DNA of 64,000 nt from Castanea sativa (taxonomy: Eukaryota > Streptophyta > Magnoliopsida > Fagales > Fagaceae): contig NC_134015.1 in assembly GCF_040712315.1 (NCBI RefSeq), forward strand, positions 21,267,614-21,331,613. Reading direction: 5' to 3'. Numbering within the stretch: position 1 is the stretch's first letter; every line of letters starts with the position of its first letter. Shown here in pieces: positions 11,159 to 22,373 of this stretch. The notes beneath the pieces are model-generated. The model saw nothing but the letters and a program-made list of their open reading frames with translations, was not told the origin of the DNA and did no database searches. Both the position numbers and the translations under genes were made by a program.

Positions 11159-12854
11159 TGTCACGCCCCAAACCCAACTATAAAGATAGACACGTGATAA
11201 CCGCCACACGCTTATAAAGTAAGCACCCTACAAGTGTGCAAGGCCTTCTTAGCAACTAAAATTTATCCTCAAAAATTATATTAATAAATAAATAATACCT
11301 CAACAATTTCTTTATGAATAGATCTCCAATAATTCAAAAGGATCAAAATTCAAACCTCATGTACATAATGCCAATTGACCAAAAGATATAAGACCATTAC
11401 AAGACCATTTAATCCCAAACTTACTAAGCTTCTTTCATGCTCACAACACAACAACAAAACTCCCAAAACTTGTTATTCTTCACAATATGAAACTGGATGG
11501 GAAAAAGGGGGGTGAGTTGACAACTCAATAAGTAACCAAAGTCCTGATAAGGTCTATCAAGCAATAAATCCGTAAAGTATGAGATGTAATATGTGTTTTC
11601 AAAAGTTATAATATGCTATGTGTTTTAAAGATAACCGAAGAAGTTTCATAGTTTTAAAATAATAAGTTGCACATAGATCATATACTTTAATCTTACAAAT
11701 ATATCATAGATGGTTTAGAAAATAGTTAGTTTTCCATTTATCAAAAGCTATAATTTACAATAAGTTCCAAAAATACATAATCAATTTTAGTGACTCAAAA
11801 TAGTTCAAATACTTAAACATTTCCAAAATCACATATGTAGTTTTAAGGACTCAAAATAGTCAAATATACAAACATAATTCATATTCTCAACAATCTTATG
11901 ACTATGGTCACGCTATATCCCCGTGACTGGGCATCAGAGTACCAATGAATAACGTCCATTGGCTGGGTATCAGAGTACCAATGAATAACGTCCATTGACT
12001 AGGTATTAGAGTACCAATGAATATCCCACATTGGCTGAGTATCCGAGTACTAATGAATAACCCACATTGGCCTAGGTATCATAATCAATTCATAGTCATA
12101 TTGTCCATAATCATTTATATAAAATCATAGTTCTAACAAAAATATATCTTATTCAAATACATATAGATAATCATATACTCAATATTCAAATATATTTGTA
12201 ATATTTCTATATTCTTTACTTTAATCGATATAGCTAAAAGAACAATTAAATAAAATAAATCTTATATTCAATGCTCATATGTATTTGTGAAAATTCTTTA
12301 TTCTTCACTTTGAATCAGTATAGCTAAAAACAATTAAGTAAAATACATAATATATTCAGTAATAAGATATATTTGTGATAATTCTTTACTTGAAATCAGT
12401 AATACAATAGAAATAAAATTGTAACAACTATATACAATTCTCAGGAGTTAAAATACTCAAAATAAAACCAATTAGGATAAGGTTGCTTACATTCCACGCT
12501 TACAATAACTGAGAACTTCCCTCTAAAATTTTATCTCCAATTGTACAATATTTCCACCCACACCTTAAAGTGGTAAAGCTTGACCAATCCGGTTTCTTCT
12601 TCTTAAACAAATAGAAAATCAAGCTTTTTTTTTTTTTCCAATAAACCCACGCATCCTTCTACCTAGCCTTTTCTAATCTATATGACTTCCACGTCTAATC
12701 TATAAGACCACAATGTGCTTTTGTTGTTGTTTTACGGTGGCTAGGGTTTTTTTTTTTTTACATAACTTCAATATCAAAATTACTAAGCTGCCCCTAAAAA
12801 AAAAAAAAACTCCTCTTCTTTTCTTTTTTTTTTTCTTTTTTTCGGGGTATTACA
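11159..12854 (+). mobile_element. Solo LTR with perfect 5-bp target duplication (ACCAA)
   Basis: The segment starts TGTCACGCCCCAAACCC and ends CGGGGTATTACA, so termini are TG...CA with an inverted CCCC/GGGG flavour. The five bases before it (11154-11158) and after it (12855-12859) are both ACCAA. It contains no gag, pol or primer site, which fits LTR-LTR recombination leaving a solo LTR. The TGTCACGCCCC start is common in plant gypsy LTRs. An internal array of 36-bp repeats lies at 11925-12084. Orientation is uncertain. Confidence 0.82.
11925..12084 (+). repeat. 36-bp tandem repeats inside the solo LTR
   Basis: Four full units and a partial one, starting near 11925, 11961, 11997, 12033 and 12069, share GRCTRGGTATCAGAGTACCA and AATGAATAACG/CCCACATTG. 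Spacing is a constant 36 bp. Confidence 0.85.
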
Positions 12855-13133
12855 ACCAAATACCCTATTTAGCATATATTCCATACTTCACATCATTGTT
12901 ATGAATATCGTTACTTTTTTTTTTATTATGGGAATGGACAGAAAATCTCATATTGAAATGCTAACTAGAACAATAACTACCCATGTTCCACCTCAGATAA
13001 AATTTGAGCCCATTTCGGGCCATTTTAGTCAGTAATGGCAAAAGTTAATGATCTAGTCAGTGTGAACTTTGTATTGACATATATGAGGTTATGAACAGAG
13101 CAAGTGAAAAACAAAAACAAAAAAGAAGAAGGA

Positions 13134-14476
13134 GGTTGTTGGATTATAGACCCCCAGTATTTAATTTAGTTACCCAAGTTAATTAATTTGTCAAATTACA
13201 TGCAAATTAGAGCCATCGTTTGGGAGGAGGGAATGGAATTAAAAGAATAATTTTAGAATATTCTTTTATTTCCTTATTTGAGAGTTTTAATGGAGGGTAT
13301 AGAAAGCTCATTTCCTTGTTTGGGAGTTTAAGTGGGAGGGGATGGAATGGATATGAGGGAACGCTTATTCTTTTCTATTCCCTTAAAACCTCAAATTTTT
13401 ATTCCCCCCAAAGTTGGGAGGAATTGGAGAGAATGAAATTAGATTTAATGAATTTTTTTAATAAAAGCTCAAAATACCACTATATATCCAGTCCTTTATT
13501 TTAAAATAGGAGTCTAATAGTAATATTGTGATAAAATGATTTCATTCATTTCCCTCTATGTTACTTTCAAATAAGGTTTTCAAATAAGGTTACTTACATT
13601 CCATTTATTTGCATTCCTTTCCACTCCATTCATTTCCCTCACTTAAATACATTCCACTACTTTATAATCATTTCATTCCATTCTCTTATAATTACCAAAA
13701 TAAATTAAGTGCCACAGAAAATAAGGTTGACATGACAATTTGATTGTGATGAGGAGAACCCTCATAGGTAAAAACCCCCATCGGGTAAATGTCAAGTCAC
13801 CACTCTCGAAGAATCCATTAACATGAAAAAGTGACTACAAGTACAAAGAATCTTACCCTACAACCATATCCCAAAGTATCTATCTACAAAAGAACCTACT
13901 GTGCTATACCAGTCTCTGCTCCAATCCTCAATTGGACGTGATCTTGTAGAAGACTTCTCATTTGCACAAATCTCCTTATCCATGACTGGCTCCACATCAA
14001 CCTTTTTTATTGTTCTAACTTTGTAGAGTCCTCAATCCACGCTTGGATGAATTAGAAGTAGCTTGGAACAAAACCCTAGGCGCACAAACATCGCAGGAAC
14101 TCTTGTTATGTGTGTGTCTCTCTGTTTATGTGATGACGACTATAAAATATGTTTTTTATATGCTTTGGAACCACCCTAGAACAAAAATCCCTAGGAAGCG
14201 AAGTCATCATGGATTGAAAACTAAACTTTAAATTCAATTTACCCAAGGCTTGATCCATCAAGAGGTATCAAGATTTATTAACTCTTGATAGATCGAGAGG
14301 AGTCGAGTAGATATTAGGATCTGCAATTTCAACTTTTTTTGGAAATCTTGTGTCATCAATAATACCACTTGTTAACCCTTTTTGTATTTCTTAAACACAC
14401 TAGAAACTAATACTCAATTATATATAAAGTGTGTTTCGTCTATAAGATATGTCAATCACATAAATTATGACCCTTA
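13134..14476 (-). mobile_element. Antisense solo LTR interrupted by a MITE
   Basis: The left edge (TGTTGGATTATAGAC, then CCAAGTTAATTAATTTGTCAA) aligns with the antisense solo LTR at 3967. Its middle and right parts (GTGCCACAGAAAATAAGGTTGACATG, CACTCTCGAAGAATCC, AAAGTGTGTTTCGTC) also match that family. The text jumps at about 13205 and resumes at about 13690, so a foreign piece is inserted. The right border near 14476 is approximate. Confidence 0.55.
13205..13690. mobile_element. Probable MITE inside the antisense LTR
   Basis: The segment interrupts an LTR alignment and has the GTTTGGGAGGAGGGAATGGAAT start seen at the ends of many plant MITEs. Its right part is rich in ATTCCATT words, the complement of the left-end GGAATGGAAT. 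An 18-bp unit (TTTCAAATAAGG-type) is duplicated near 13565-13595. Exact ends and target duplication were not resolved. Confidence 0.4.
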
Positions 14477-15002
14477 TAAAGGAGAAGAACAAGATGAAGT
14501 GAGCACATAAAATGACCCAAAAAAATGAAGAATTGGCCAATGAAGTAGAGGTAAACTGTCTAAGAGAAAAACAAATAAGAGGAATAAGAGATAGAAGAGA
14601 GCACCGACACAATGAGAAAGAAAAAATAATGAGAGGTAGGTTAGAATGAGATGACAAAAGTAAATAAATTGACTAGGGTGAAGTGAAATCACATTGGTGG
14701 GCTTAGGAAATGGGAAAATTTTACTAAGCGTTTCCAAGAAGGTTTACAAGGACCTTTGCTAGTTTTATTACCAAAAAAACATTAATGAATTTTAGTTAAT
14801 AACAACATTCTCAATTTATTTGAATTTTTTTTATTTTTGAAATTATATTAAATTCATTATTATATATAAGACTTAAAGCCTTAAGTTACTCATGAAGAAG
14901 TGTCATAGGATCATTTGCTTTTGGCATATACACTTTCATAAGTTTCTTGCTTGCTAGCATGTAACTTGAAACAATTTTGGCAAGTACGCCCAACAACAAC
15001 AT
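14477..15002. other. Non-coding sequence
   Basis: No gene is supported. Positions 14480-14740 are purine-rich on the + strand, and the long - strand ORFs there are low-complexity serine/leucine/phenylalanine readings of the complementary pyrimidines. The rest is AT-rich. Confidence 0.4.
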
Positions 15003-15426
15003 TGTAGACACCTCATTTTGTACCCCTTATGAGTCGAGCCCCCATTCCCCAATGACAACATCACTCGAAGGCCCAGAGTTGATTTAGGGCCCAATCTTGT
15101 GAATTTTTAGCTTGAAGGATATTTTGGTGAAGAAAAACCTGCAGAAAAACCCTGTGTATGCATATGCATGTTTCATTCATGCGCACTCATGTTTGAATAT
15201 GTGGACATCACAGCCAAAAAAAAACATAAAACAAAAACCAAAATACATAAAAGTTTTCAATTTCTTTCTACGATGTTTCATATTTCGAAATTGTTGCATG
15301 ATATCTTCTTTACCAATCCTACGAGCTACATTTTTTTAATGTACACAACCAAGCAATCATTCATCCATTTATCTCTCATTTGATTAATTTATTTCAAATT
15401 TGTTATGATCTAAATGGGAATTTCTA

Positions 15427-16255
15427 AGAGCAATCACACTAGCACGTGTATAATACAAAAAGTGGTCAAATTTACACATTCCTCCCCCCCCCCCCCCAAA
15501 ACTACCCACATCAATGGGATTATAAGTTTGTAAATATGCACATCTACTACAGTAACCATGTAAATATACACGATTACTGTAGCTCTATGTAAATATTTTT
15601 TTTCTCTCATCTCCTCATCATATCTCTCCTTTTCTCTCTTCCCCAAACTCTATTCTTTCTTCATCTTCATCTCCATCTCCATCTCTATCTTCATCTCCAC
15701 CTCCATCTCCATCTTACTCACTCACTCACTCACTCTTCCCCTAAACAAGGCAAAGCCGGTCAACCACCCACCACTATCCAGCCACCATACCAAAGCCAAA
15801 AATCCCACCTTTCTCAAACCCAAGCCTAAATAAAAACACAAATCAAACTACACCCACAACTCTAAACACCAAAAACTAAACAAAATCACCAAGTCCCCAA
15901 ACCCAAGAGAGAACCCAAAGTTAAAAGCCTTTTGTTTGCGGTGGTCAAATGGCAAAACCCATGGTGTTCAGCCATGTTGTTCTAGGCTAGGTGGAATTTG
16001 GGTTTAGAGAGCTAGAAAGATAATGAGTTTGATTTATGTGGTTTTCAACCTTTGTGGTGGTTATGTGAGGTCTAGCCATGGCCATGGAGCTCTGGCCATG
16101 GAGGTTTGGCTTTGTGATGGTGAAAAGAGGAGAGAGCTAAGAGATGAGAGAGAACTTGTTTTCTTTTTGGACGAAAAGATGAGAAGAACGTGAGGAGATA
16201 AGAGAATCAGTCATAATATAAAGTAAAAATAATAATAATAATAATAATAATAATA

Positions 16256-16308
<53 letters not shown>

Positions 16309-16433
16309 CAAATGGAGTGTATAATATATAATCTGATGTGTGTGTTTTATAAAAGTGGCTCTTTAAGATTGAAAATGTGGGTTTTTATGCTAAAATAGAC
16401 AGCATATTTTACAAAGACTGATGCAAATGCTCT
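15427..16433. mobile_element. MITE with AGAGCA... imperfect terminal inverted repeats
   Basis: The left end is AGAGCAATCACACTAGCA and the reverse complement of the right end is AGAGCATTTGCATCAGTC, so the ends are imperfect inverted repeats. The interior holds a C17-type run (15484-15497), CATCTC-type repeats (15658-15716) and a long (AAT)/(ATT) palindrome (16228-16308). A related element lies at 51295-52100. Confidence 0.45.
16228..16308. repeat. (AAT)n/(ATT)n perfect inverted microsatellite
   Basis: About 30 bases of AAT repeats pass directly into about 50 bases of ATT repeats, so the block is self-complementary and can fold into a long A-T hairpin. Confidence 0.95.
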
Positions 16434-17536
16434 AAGGTTTAAAATCAACAAATTTCTACTTTTCTAAATTTTAGATCGAATTGGTTTGTTATTGAGCTTT
16501 TTTTGTGTTTAAAAATGTCAAGATATTGTTAAGAATATCATATTCAAACTTATTTCAACTGGGCTTCAAAAAAATCTAGAGTGAGGTGTTCAAAATTTTA
16601 TTTTAAGGGGTTAAAACAAAAAACAAAAAAATTAATAAATGCTATTTTTTTGGGGCCAATTCAAGGGGTTCATTTGAACCCCTTGGGCTCCAAGTGGAGC
16701 CGCCCTTGCTTGACCTTCGAGTTTTGAGTTTACTAACCTTCTTGGTTTTGTCTTGATTAGATTGACTAAGGGGAATGGTTAAATCAAAAGCTCAAAGGAG
16801 TTCTAGTATTTGAGGTAATGGTCTAATTTTGTCTCTTCCATTCTTGTTTTTTTTTTTTTGGTTGTTTTTCTTCGTGTTTTATTGCATTAATATATTTGTT
16901 CTTAGTTTAGGTTGTTTGGTTTTGTATTAGAAACATGATAGGGCTTGTTAATTTGCTGTTTTGATTGCTATTCTAGGACTAAGTTATGGGCGTTTATGCA
17001 TGCGTACGCATACTTGAAGCATGCATATGCATACTTCATGTATGTGCACGCATGTTCGTGCCCAAAAACCTAGATTTAGGGTTCTTGCATGTTTTGACTG
17101 TTTTACTTGCTTCGCTTTTCTTTGCTTTTAATCACATGTTTACCCCCTTTTAGCTTGGTTTCATGTGTTTAGGTCATAGGATCAGTAAGATAACATTTAT
17201 TATTTACTTTAATTATTAGATGAATGATTAAGGTTTATGTGCTTTGAAGAATAACATGAACATACATATGAACATGAATGTACATTGATGTATAAAGGTT
17301 GTGATGTAGTGAGGTAAGTTATGCATAAGCATATGGACATGCATTTGGTTGTTTGAATATGATGAATATACTAGATGAATGCCATGATACTTGGATGATT
17401 GAATATCAGCATGTGATGATTCTTGATGCTACTGTCTTGTGACTGTTATTGCATGTATAGCTTGCTGCCCTTGGATAAAAGCATGGATTTTTGAATGAAT
17501 GTTAGGATATGTCATGATTGGGTGTTGGATGCATGA

Positions 17537-17539
<3 letters not shown>

Positions 17540-17576
<37 letters not shown>

Positions 17577-17604
17577 CGCACGCGCATGCGGTGTGTGTGT
17601 GTGT
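17540..17604. repeat. (TG)n(CG)n alternating purine-pyrimidine tract
   Basis: A run of TG dinucleotides becomes CG dinucleotides and then TG again. Uninterrupted purine-pyrimidine alternation of this kind favours Z-DNA. Confidence 0.95.
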
Positions 17605-17990
17605 AGAATAAACATGTTAGAGGACCTTTCGATGAGATTAGGATTTGGATTACAATGAGGCTAACCTACGATTTGGGTGGGGTTGGTTGCCTAACACCTA
17701 CCTATCCCTATACCAAAACTCTAGATACGTGTTCAGGTAAAGATCAATCTTTCTACAAGGACACTATATATATGATTCCTAGACCTAATCTAGGTGGTCA
17801 CTCCATTAACACCTTTCGTCTGGTCCACCCTAGATCGAAGCATACTTCCTACAAGGAAACCACTTCTGCCGCATCAGTGGTGGGGGGCGCTTGTGCACAT
17901 AACCACAAAAGTGATAGAACCAAGGAGTACAAGGTTGATCTTGTTTCTTCAAAAGCAGATTAAGAGTAAGCTTAGGCTTAGATTCATTCA

Positions 17991-18905
17991 AAATCGTTTT
18001 ACCTTTTTTATTTTCATATTTATCTTGATTAAGGATTAATTTTTCAGATTGAACAACAAAACCTACCTGAGGTCTAGTGGTCTTGACTGGAGATGTCTTA
18101 AAAGATGAAGAAACTCCCTCCTAATATGTCATTAAGCCTATGGCTAGAAGACCTTTTAAGTTGATCGCTGGCAAAGCTCAACTTAGACTCAAGGTCCTTG
18201 ACATGTTCAAACTCATTAAATGTGTTCAAATAGATAAATTGATTAACTTGATCCATTAAGCCTAAACCCTAACCCATTAACTTCATGTCATATTAATGAA
18301 TCATGTCAAATATTGCAATCCCTAAGGTGGAGGATTAGAAGTTCTCCTAATGGAAAAACCAAGTAATGCAAATTCAAATCCTCTAAAGATCCTAGGGTAT
18401 TCTACTTTCTACCATATAGAGTTCTTTTAGTCTCAATGTTTTATTTTAAAATAAATGGTTCACATCATTCCATGTCTTTAATCCATTAACAAAGACCATA
18501 AAATGGAAACCTCATATTTTGAATTTATTTTAGTTTAAAAAAATTGAAAGGCTCATAGTTGAACCCAAATTTCATTTTGGTGTTAACACCCTTATAGCAC
18601 CAATATCATTTGCTTAGTTCCATTTCCATATATATTCCAAAATTTGTAAAATTAGCAATAAAACATGAACCATGACTAAATTTACAAACAAAATAAGGGG
18701 CTCTCTTTTGGATACCCCTTTGAAAAAGCAGCACCACTGAGAGTCAACATTCTACCAATAAATCTTGATGTAACACTAAAATGGAGCAAATGCACTCTGA
18801 TAAGAAGCATGACAAATGAATAGATAATAGTTTGAATTATATTTCGACTTAATGCTGCTACAAAGGCAAGCTTGGTGCCCTGGAGGAGTTTTGCAAATTT
18901 CCTTC
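17991..18905. other. AT-rich non-coding sequence
   Basis: No ORF of plausible composition and no terminal-repeat structure were recognised. It may be the tail of the LTR-like sequence to its left. Confidence 0.35.
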
Positions 18906-18908
18906 AAT

Positions 18909-19300
18909 AATTTTTTTTTTTTTTTTTTTTGAGAAAGAAATAGATGCTGCTTGTTATTCATGAAACTGAAAATCAAACAAAAAAAAATATAGAACGTCCT
19001 GTGGAACAGACTCCATCTAGATGGCTAAAGGAAAAGAATGTTTTGCTCTCTGAACTAAGGCATGTGCAATTGCATTACCTTGTTGAACAACATGTAAAAA
19101 GGAAATGCTCTGAAAAGAGTTTACAAAGGAAAAAATGTCTTTGATGAGATGACCACCCTGAGCTTTTTCCCAGCCACCATACTTTAAGGACTTGATCACG
19201 GACTAAGCATCCCTTTAAAAACAGATTTTGTAAAACCGTTTCGAGGGAGAAGCACATAGCTTGCTTGGCAGCAAGCAGATCCAGAATATCTACAATAGGA
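18909..19300 (-). pseudogene. LINE-type RNase H relic with poly(A) tail
   Basis: On the - strand, frames at 19257-19017 give text such as GHLIKDIFSFVNSFQSISF, then HVVQQGNAIAHALVQRAKHS. This matches the RNase H-like (RVT_3) C-terminus of plant LINE proteins, where an HVxRxGNxxAHxLA motif is diagnostic. A T-run on the + strand at 18909-18931 would be its poly(A) tail. The piece is 5'-truncated and changes frame near 19160. Confidence 0.6.
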
Positions 19301-20048
19301 GGCTGTGTATATGAACATAAAAATCAATAGATAATTTAATTTTCCATTTCAGTTTTAAGCAATAGATATTATACAAGCTTTCAGTGGACAAACTTTTGTA
19401 TCACTTGCACTTGTCTTACATTTTCTACTTCTGCGTCCCGAGAGAGGAATTTATATAGCGTTTAGTACGGGGTAATATTTTAGAATTCTCATGTTTGGTT
19501 GCAAATCATGCTAGAGAATCAGATGCCAGGGGAATCTGGATTCCCCCTTTAAGCCTCTCTCAGTAGGAATGTGGATTCCCTTTAAAACAGATGGGTATCC
19601 AGATTTCCAAACTTAAAGGGAATTATATTTTTTTTATAAATTGATAATTTTAACCATTTTTCCTTATCATTTAAGCAATTAAGATAAAAAAAATCATCAA
19701 TATCTTTTCTCTTATCTTTATCTTTTCTTGCCAAAACAACATAAATAGGATAGACAACTCTATTAATATATTCTTTAACAAAGTTTTATTTAGGTTTCAC
19801 GTGTGTAAAAAAAAAGTTTGAAGGGGACCTTCCATTATTTCCAAGTATGGATTCAGCTCTTTTAAAAATTATTATTAAGAATAAAGCATTTGAGAATTTA
19901 AATAGTTATTTTTGTATTGTACTTATCATTGTGAAATGTTAGATTACAGTTTTAATTAATTTGTCATAATTTATAGTTTATATTTTGTTTTTCATTATTT
20001 ATTTAAAGGAAGATTTTTTTTAAGGACTTGGTAGTTCACTTTCAAATC
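19301..20048. other. Non-coding sequence, possible MITE end
   Basis: No gene. Words such as GGGGAATCTGGATTCCCCC (19532-19550, an imperfect palindrome) and the GGATTCC-rich 20780-20935 block on the far side of the Tourist-like MITE suggest an older MITE split by later insertions. The ends were not resolved. Confidence 0.3.
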
Positions 20049-20051
20049 TAA

Positions 20052-20724
20052 TGCTCTGTTTGTTTTAAAGATGATATTTTCTAACAAATGAGTCATTCTT
20101 CAAAAAGCATTTTCTATAAAACTATCTCATTTTTCTTATATTTGGTAGCAACCTTAAATGAGTTGAAAAATAATCTCCTAACTTCTATTATTTAGCTTGC
20201 TCTGAGATTAAGTTGTTTTCCAAAAAAAAAATTACGCTCTGTTTGTTTCAATGAAAAACCTTGTGTAAAAATAATTTTTCGTGTTTTTCATTGTTTGATA
20301 GTATAAAAAAAGATGAGTCAAAAGAAAATTATTTTTGATCAATATAAAAAGTATGATTTATTTTTAGAGATTTTTTTTTCATTAAATTTTCTTGGAAAAC
20401 AATTCTATCTCACAGCAAGCTAAATAAGGAAAGTTAGGAGATTGTTTTTCAACTCATTTAAAATTGCTACCAAACATTGGAAAATAAGATAGTTTTATAG
20501 AAAATGCTTTTTGAAAAATGACTCATTTTCTAGAAATCATTTTTTAGAAAATATCATTGCTGAAATAAACAGAGCGTTAGTGGAAAACAATCTCTAAAAA
20601 TAAGTCATAATTTTTATATTGACCAAATATAGTTTTCCTTTTACTTTTTTTTTTTTTTTTTTTTGGCTACCAAATACTGAAAAGCTATCTTTACACAAGA
20701 TTTTTCATTAAAACAAACGGAGCG
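20052..20724. mobile_element. Tourist-like MITE (outer copy), target duplication TAA
   Basis: The left end TGCTCTGTTTGTTTTAA and the reverse complement of the right end CGCTCCGTTTGTTTTAA form a terminal inverted repeat. Flanks at 20049-20051 and 20725-20727 are both TAA, the 3-bp TWA duplication of PIF/Harbinger-type (Tourist) MITEs. Its two arms (20052-20231 and 20580-20724) are separated by a second copy in the opposite orientation. No transposase is encoded. Confidence 0.72.
20235..20576. mobile_element. Tourist-like MITE (inner copy), target duplication TTA
   Basis: Starts CGCTCTGTTTGTTTCA and ends AATAAACAGAGCG, with TTA at 20232-20234 and 20577-20579. Its left half is the reverse complement of the outer copy's right half, and its right half (20395-20576) is the reverse complement of the outer copy's left half. 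It is therefore a same-family copy inserted in reverse. Length is 342 bp. Confidence 0.78.
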
Positions 20725-20727
20725 TAA

Positions 20728-21276
20728 GGATAGAATGGGAAAAATAATTAATTCATTTAAGATTCCTGGAAATAAACCAAACATTATCATCTCACATTCC
20801 TAGTAATCTTAAAAGATTCTCAATGAAACCACACATAGGAATATCTACATTCCTAGGCATCCAAATTGCAAGGAATCACATTTCCAAAAATCTGGATGTC
20901 AAGAGTAATGTGGATTCTCCTGTACCAAATGCCACATTAATTTCTATTTATAACGCTAATAATTTTTTTAAAAAAACCAAAAAATTAATAGGCTGATTGG
21001 TAAGAGGATTTTTGTTTTTGTTTTCAAAATAGTATAAAAACTATTTTTAAAAATTTAAACTAGAAACTAGTTTTCAAATAATAATTTTTATATTTTATGT
21101 GTTTGGCTCCCACTTTTAAGAACAATTTTCAAAATACTAAAAACAAGAAATAATTGTTTAGGAGATCATTTCTATTTATGAGATTTTAAAAAAATATATT
21201 TACAAAAAGTAACGTGTAGAATATGTAGATTACCTTTTTTTGTGGATACTGATAAGGGAATAGAGCTCATCATTTT
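20728..21276. other. Non-coding sequence left of the gag-only retroelement
   Basis: No gene. Positions 20990-21090 (GCTGATTGGTAAGAGGATTTTTG and TTTTCAAAATAG words) resemble a MITE end. A similar but weaker text appears on the right side of the retroelement near 30840-30930, suggesting the retroelement landed in an older repeat. Confidence 0.3.
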
Positions 21277-22282
21277 TGTTAGAATATATGTAATTCATGT
21301 TAGGAACTTATATCAACATTTTATGTACTCGCTAATCCTTTGATAAAACGCACTTTACTTGTATTTGGGTAGATATAGAATGTGTTTAATGCTTCAAAAA
21401 ACAAGGTTTCAAATTCAAGTATTAAAGCCATGCAAATTTGTCCAAGATTCAAGTGAAGAAGTACAGTTCATTAAAACTCAACAGCTAGTATCTATCGAGG
21501 TTTAAAAGAGTTGTTTCAGCCCGAGGCTCGATAGCTACTTGATAGATAAGGTATCTATCGAGATTTATGAAGTTCAATTTTTTAAAGCTGATTTTCATCC
21601 AATCCGTGAATGTATGTTTGGGCTTTTTTTTCTCACAACCCTAAACATATATAAGGATTATTTTAAGGGCCATCACAGGTAGCACAGTTGCACAAAAGCA
21701 CAATTCCACGAGTGTGAAGAAAAGTGTGACCGGAAACCTAGTTTGCCCTAGTTCATCTTGAAGAAGTTGCTATGTTTGTACACTGTAGGGTTTTGTGACC
21801 AAGCAACTTCATGATCTTTATCGTGTGATGAACAGAAGAACTTTGCAGCCAACATCCTTCTCAAGTTGGTGATCAAGTCGCGTACTGAGATCCGCGCATC
21901 TATTGGTCAGTCACGTACTAGGAGCCGTGTATTAAAAGGATAGATTGTCACTACAAAACAAGTCCAATTATGTATTGGGGTAAGAGTTCAACTGTAGGTT
22001 GGTATAAAGTACTGAGATTCCTTTACTTGTAACTCTTTGTTTTGATAATAGTGAATTCTCGGGAGTGGTGACCTTAAAATCACCTCGTGGGATTTTTGCC
22101 TTGAAGGTTTTCCCCATTTGTAAACAAATCACCGTGTCAATTTATTTTCCACTGCATATTTATTTAGTTGGTGATTTGTTTGTGTTGCCACATACATTGT
22201 ATGTTAAATTGATTAATTAATTAAATTTGGTTAATTAATCAATTAATCCATCACAATGGATCAATATGTTTTTGGCCTATCA
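21277..22282 (+). repeat. 5' LTR of the gag-only element
   Basis: Begins TGTTAGAATATATG, ends GGCCTATCA and is followed after two bases by the primer-binding site. A TATA-like TATATAAG lies at 21648-21655. It contains several TCGATAG/TATCGAG words around 21490-21560 that recur in related LTRs. Confidence 0.88.
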
Positions 22283-22284
22283 AG

Positions 22285-22296
22285 TGGTATCAGAGC
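22285..22296 (+). promoter_or_regulatory. Primer-binding site for initiator tRNA-Met
   Basis: TGGTATCAGAGC, two bases after the LTR, is complementary to the 3' end of plant initiator methionine tRNA. It is the usual minus-strand priming site of copia elements. Confidence 0.9.
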
Positions 22297-22373
22297 AGAC
22301 ACACTTTGATTAGAGTTTAAGCTTTAATGTATGATCCATTGACCCCTGTTTGTCATAGATAGAGGATAGTCAC

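Larger units (their letters stand above)
15003..17990 (+). mobile_element. Probable Ty3/gypsy LTR, interrupted by a MITE
   Basis: The sequence TGTAGACACCTCATTTTGTACCCC at 15003 has the form of a plant gypsy LTR start. The text after the MITE at 15427-16433 continues in the same style: GCATGCATATGCATAC repeats, then the 17640-17960 block ending ACCAAGGAGTACAAGG. No internal domains follow. I could not fix the right border or find a target duplication, so this is an interpretation from sequence style. Confidence 0.35.

Noticed and set aside
12713..12904. Cys/Phe-rich ORF at the end of the solo LTR
   Set aside because: It reads poly-T and poly-A runs and crosses the LTR border.
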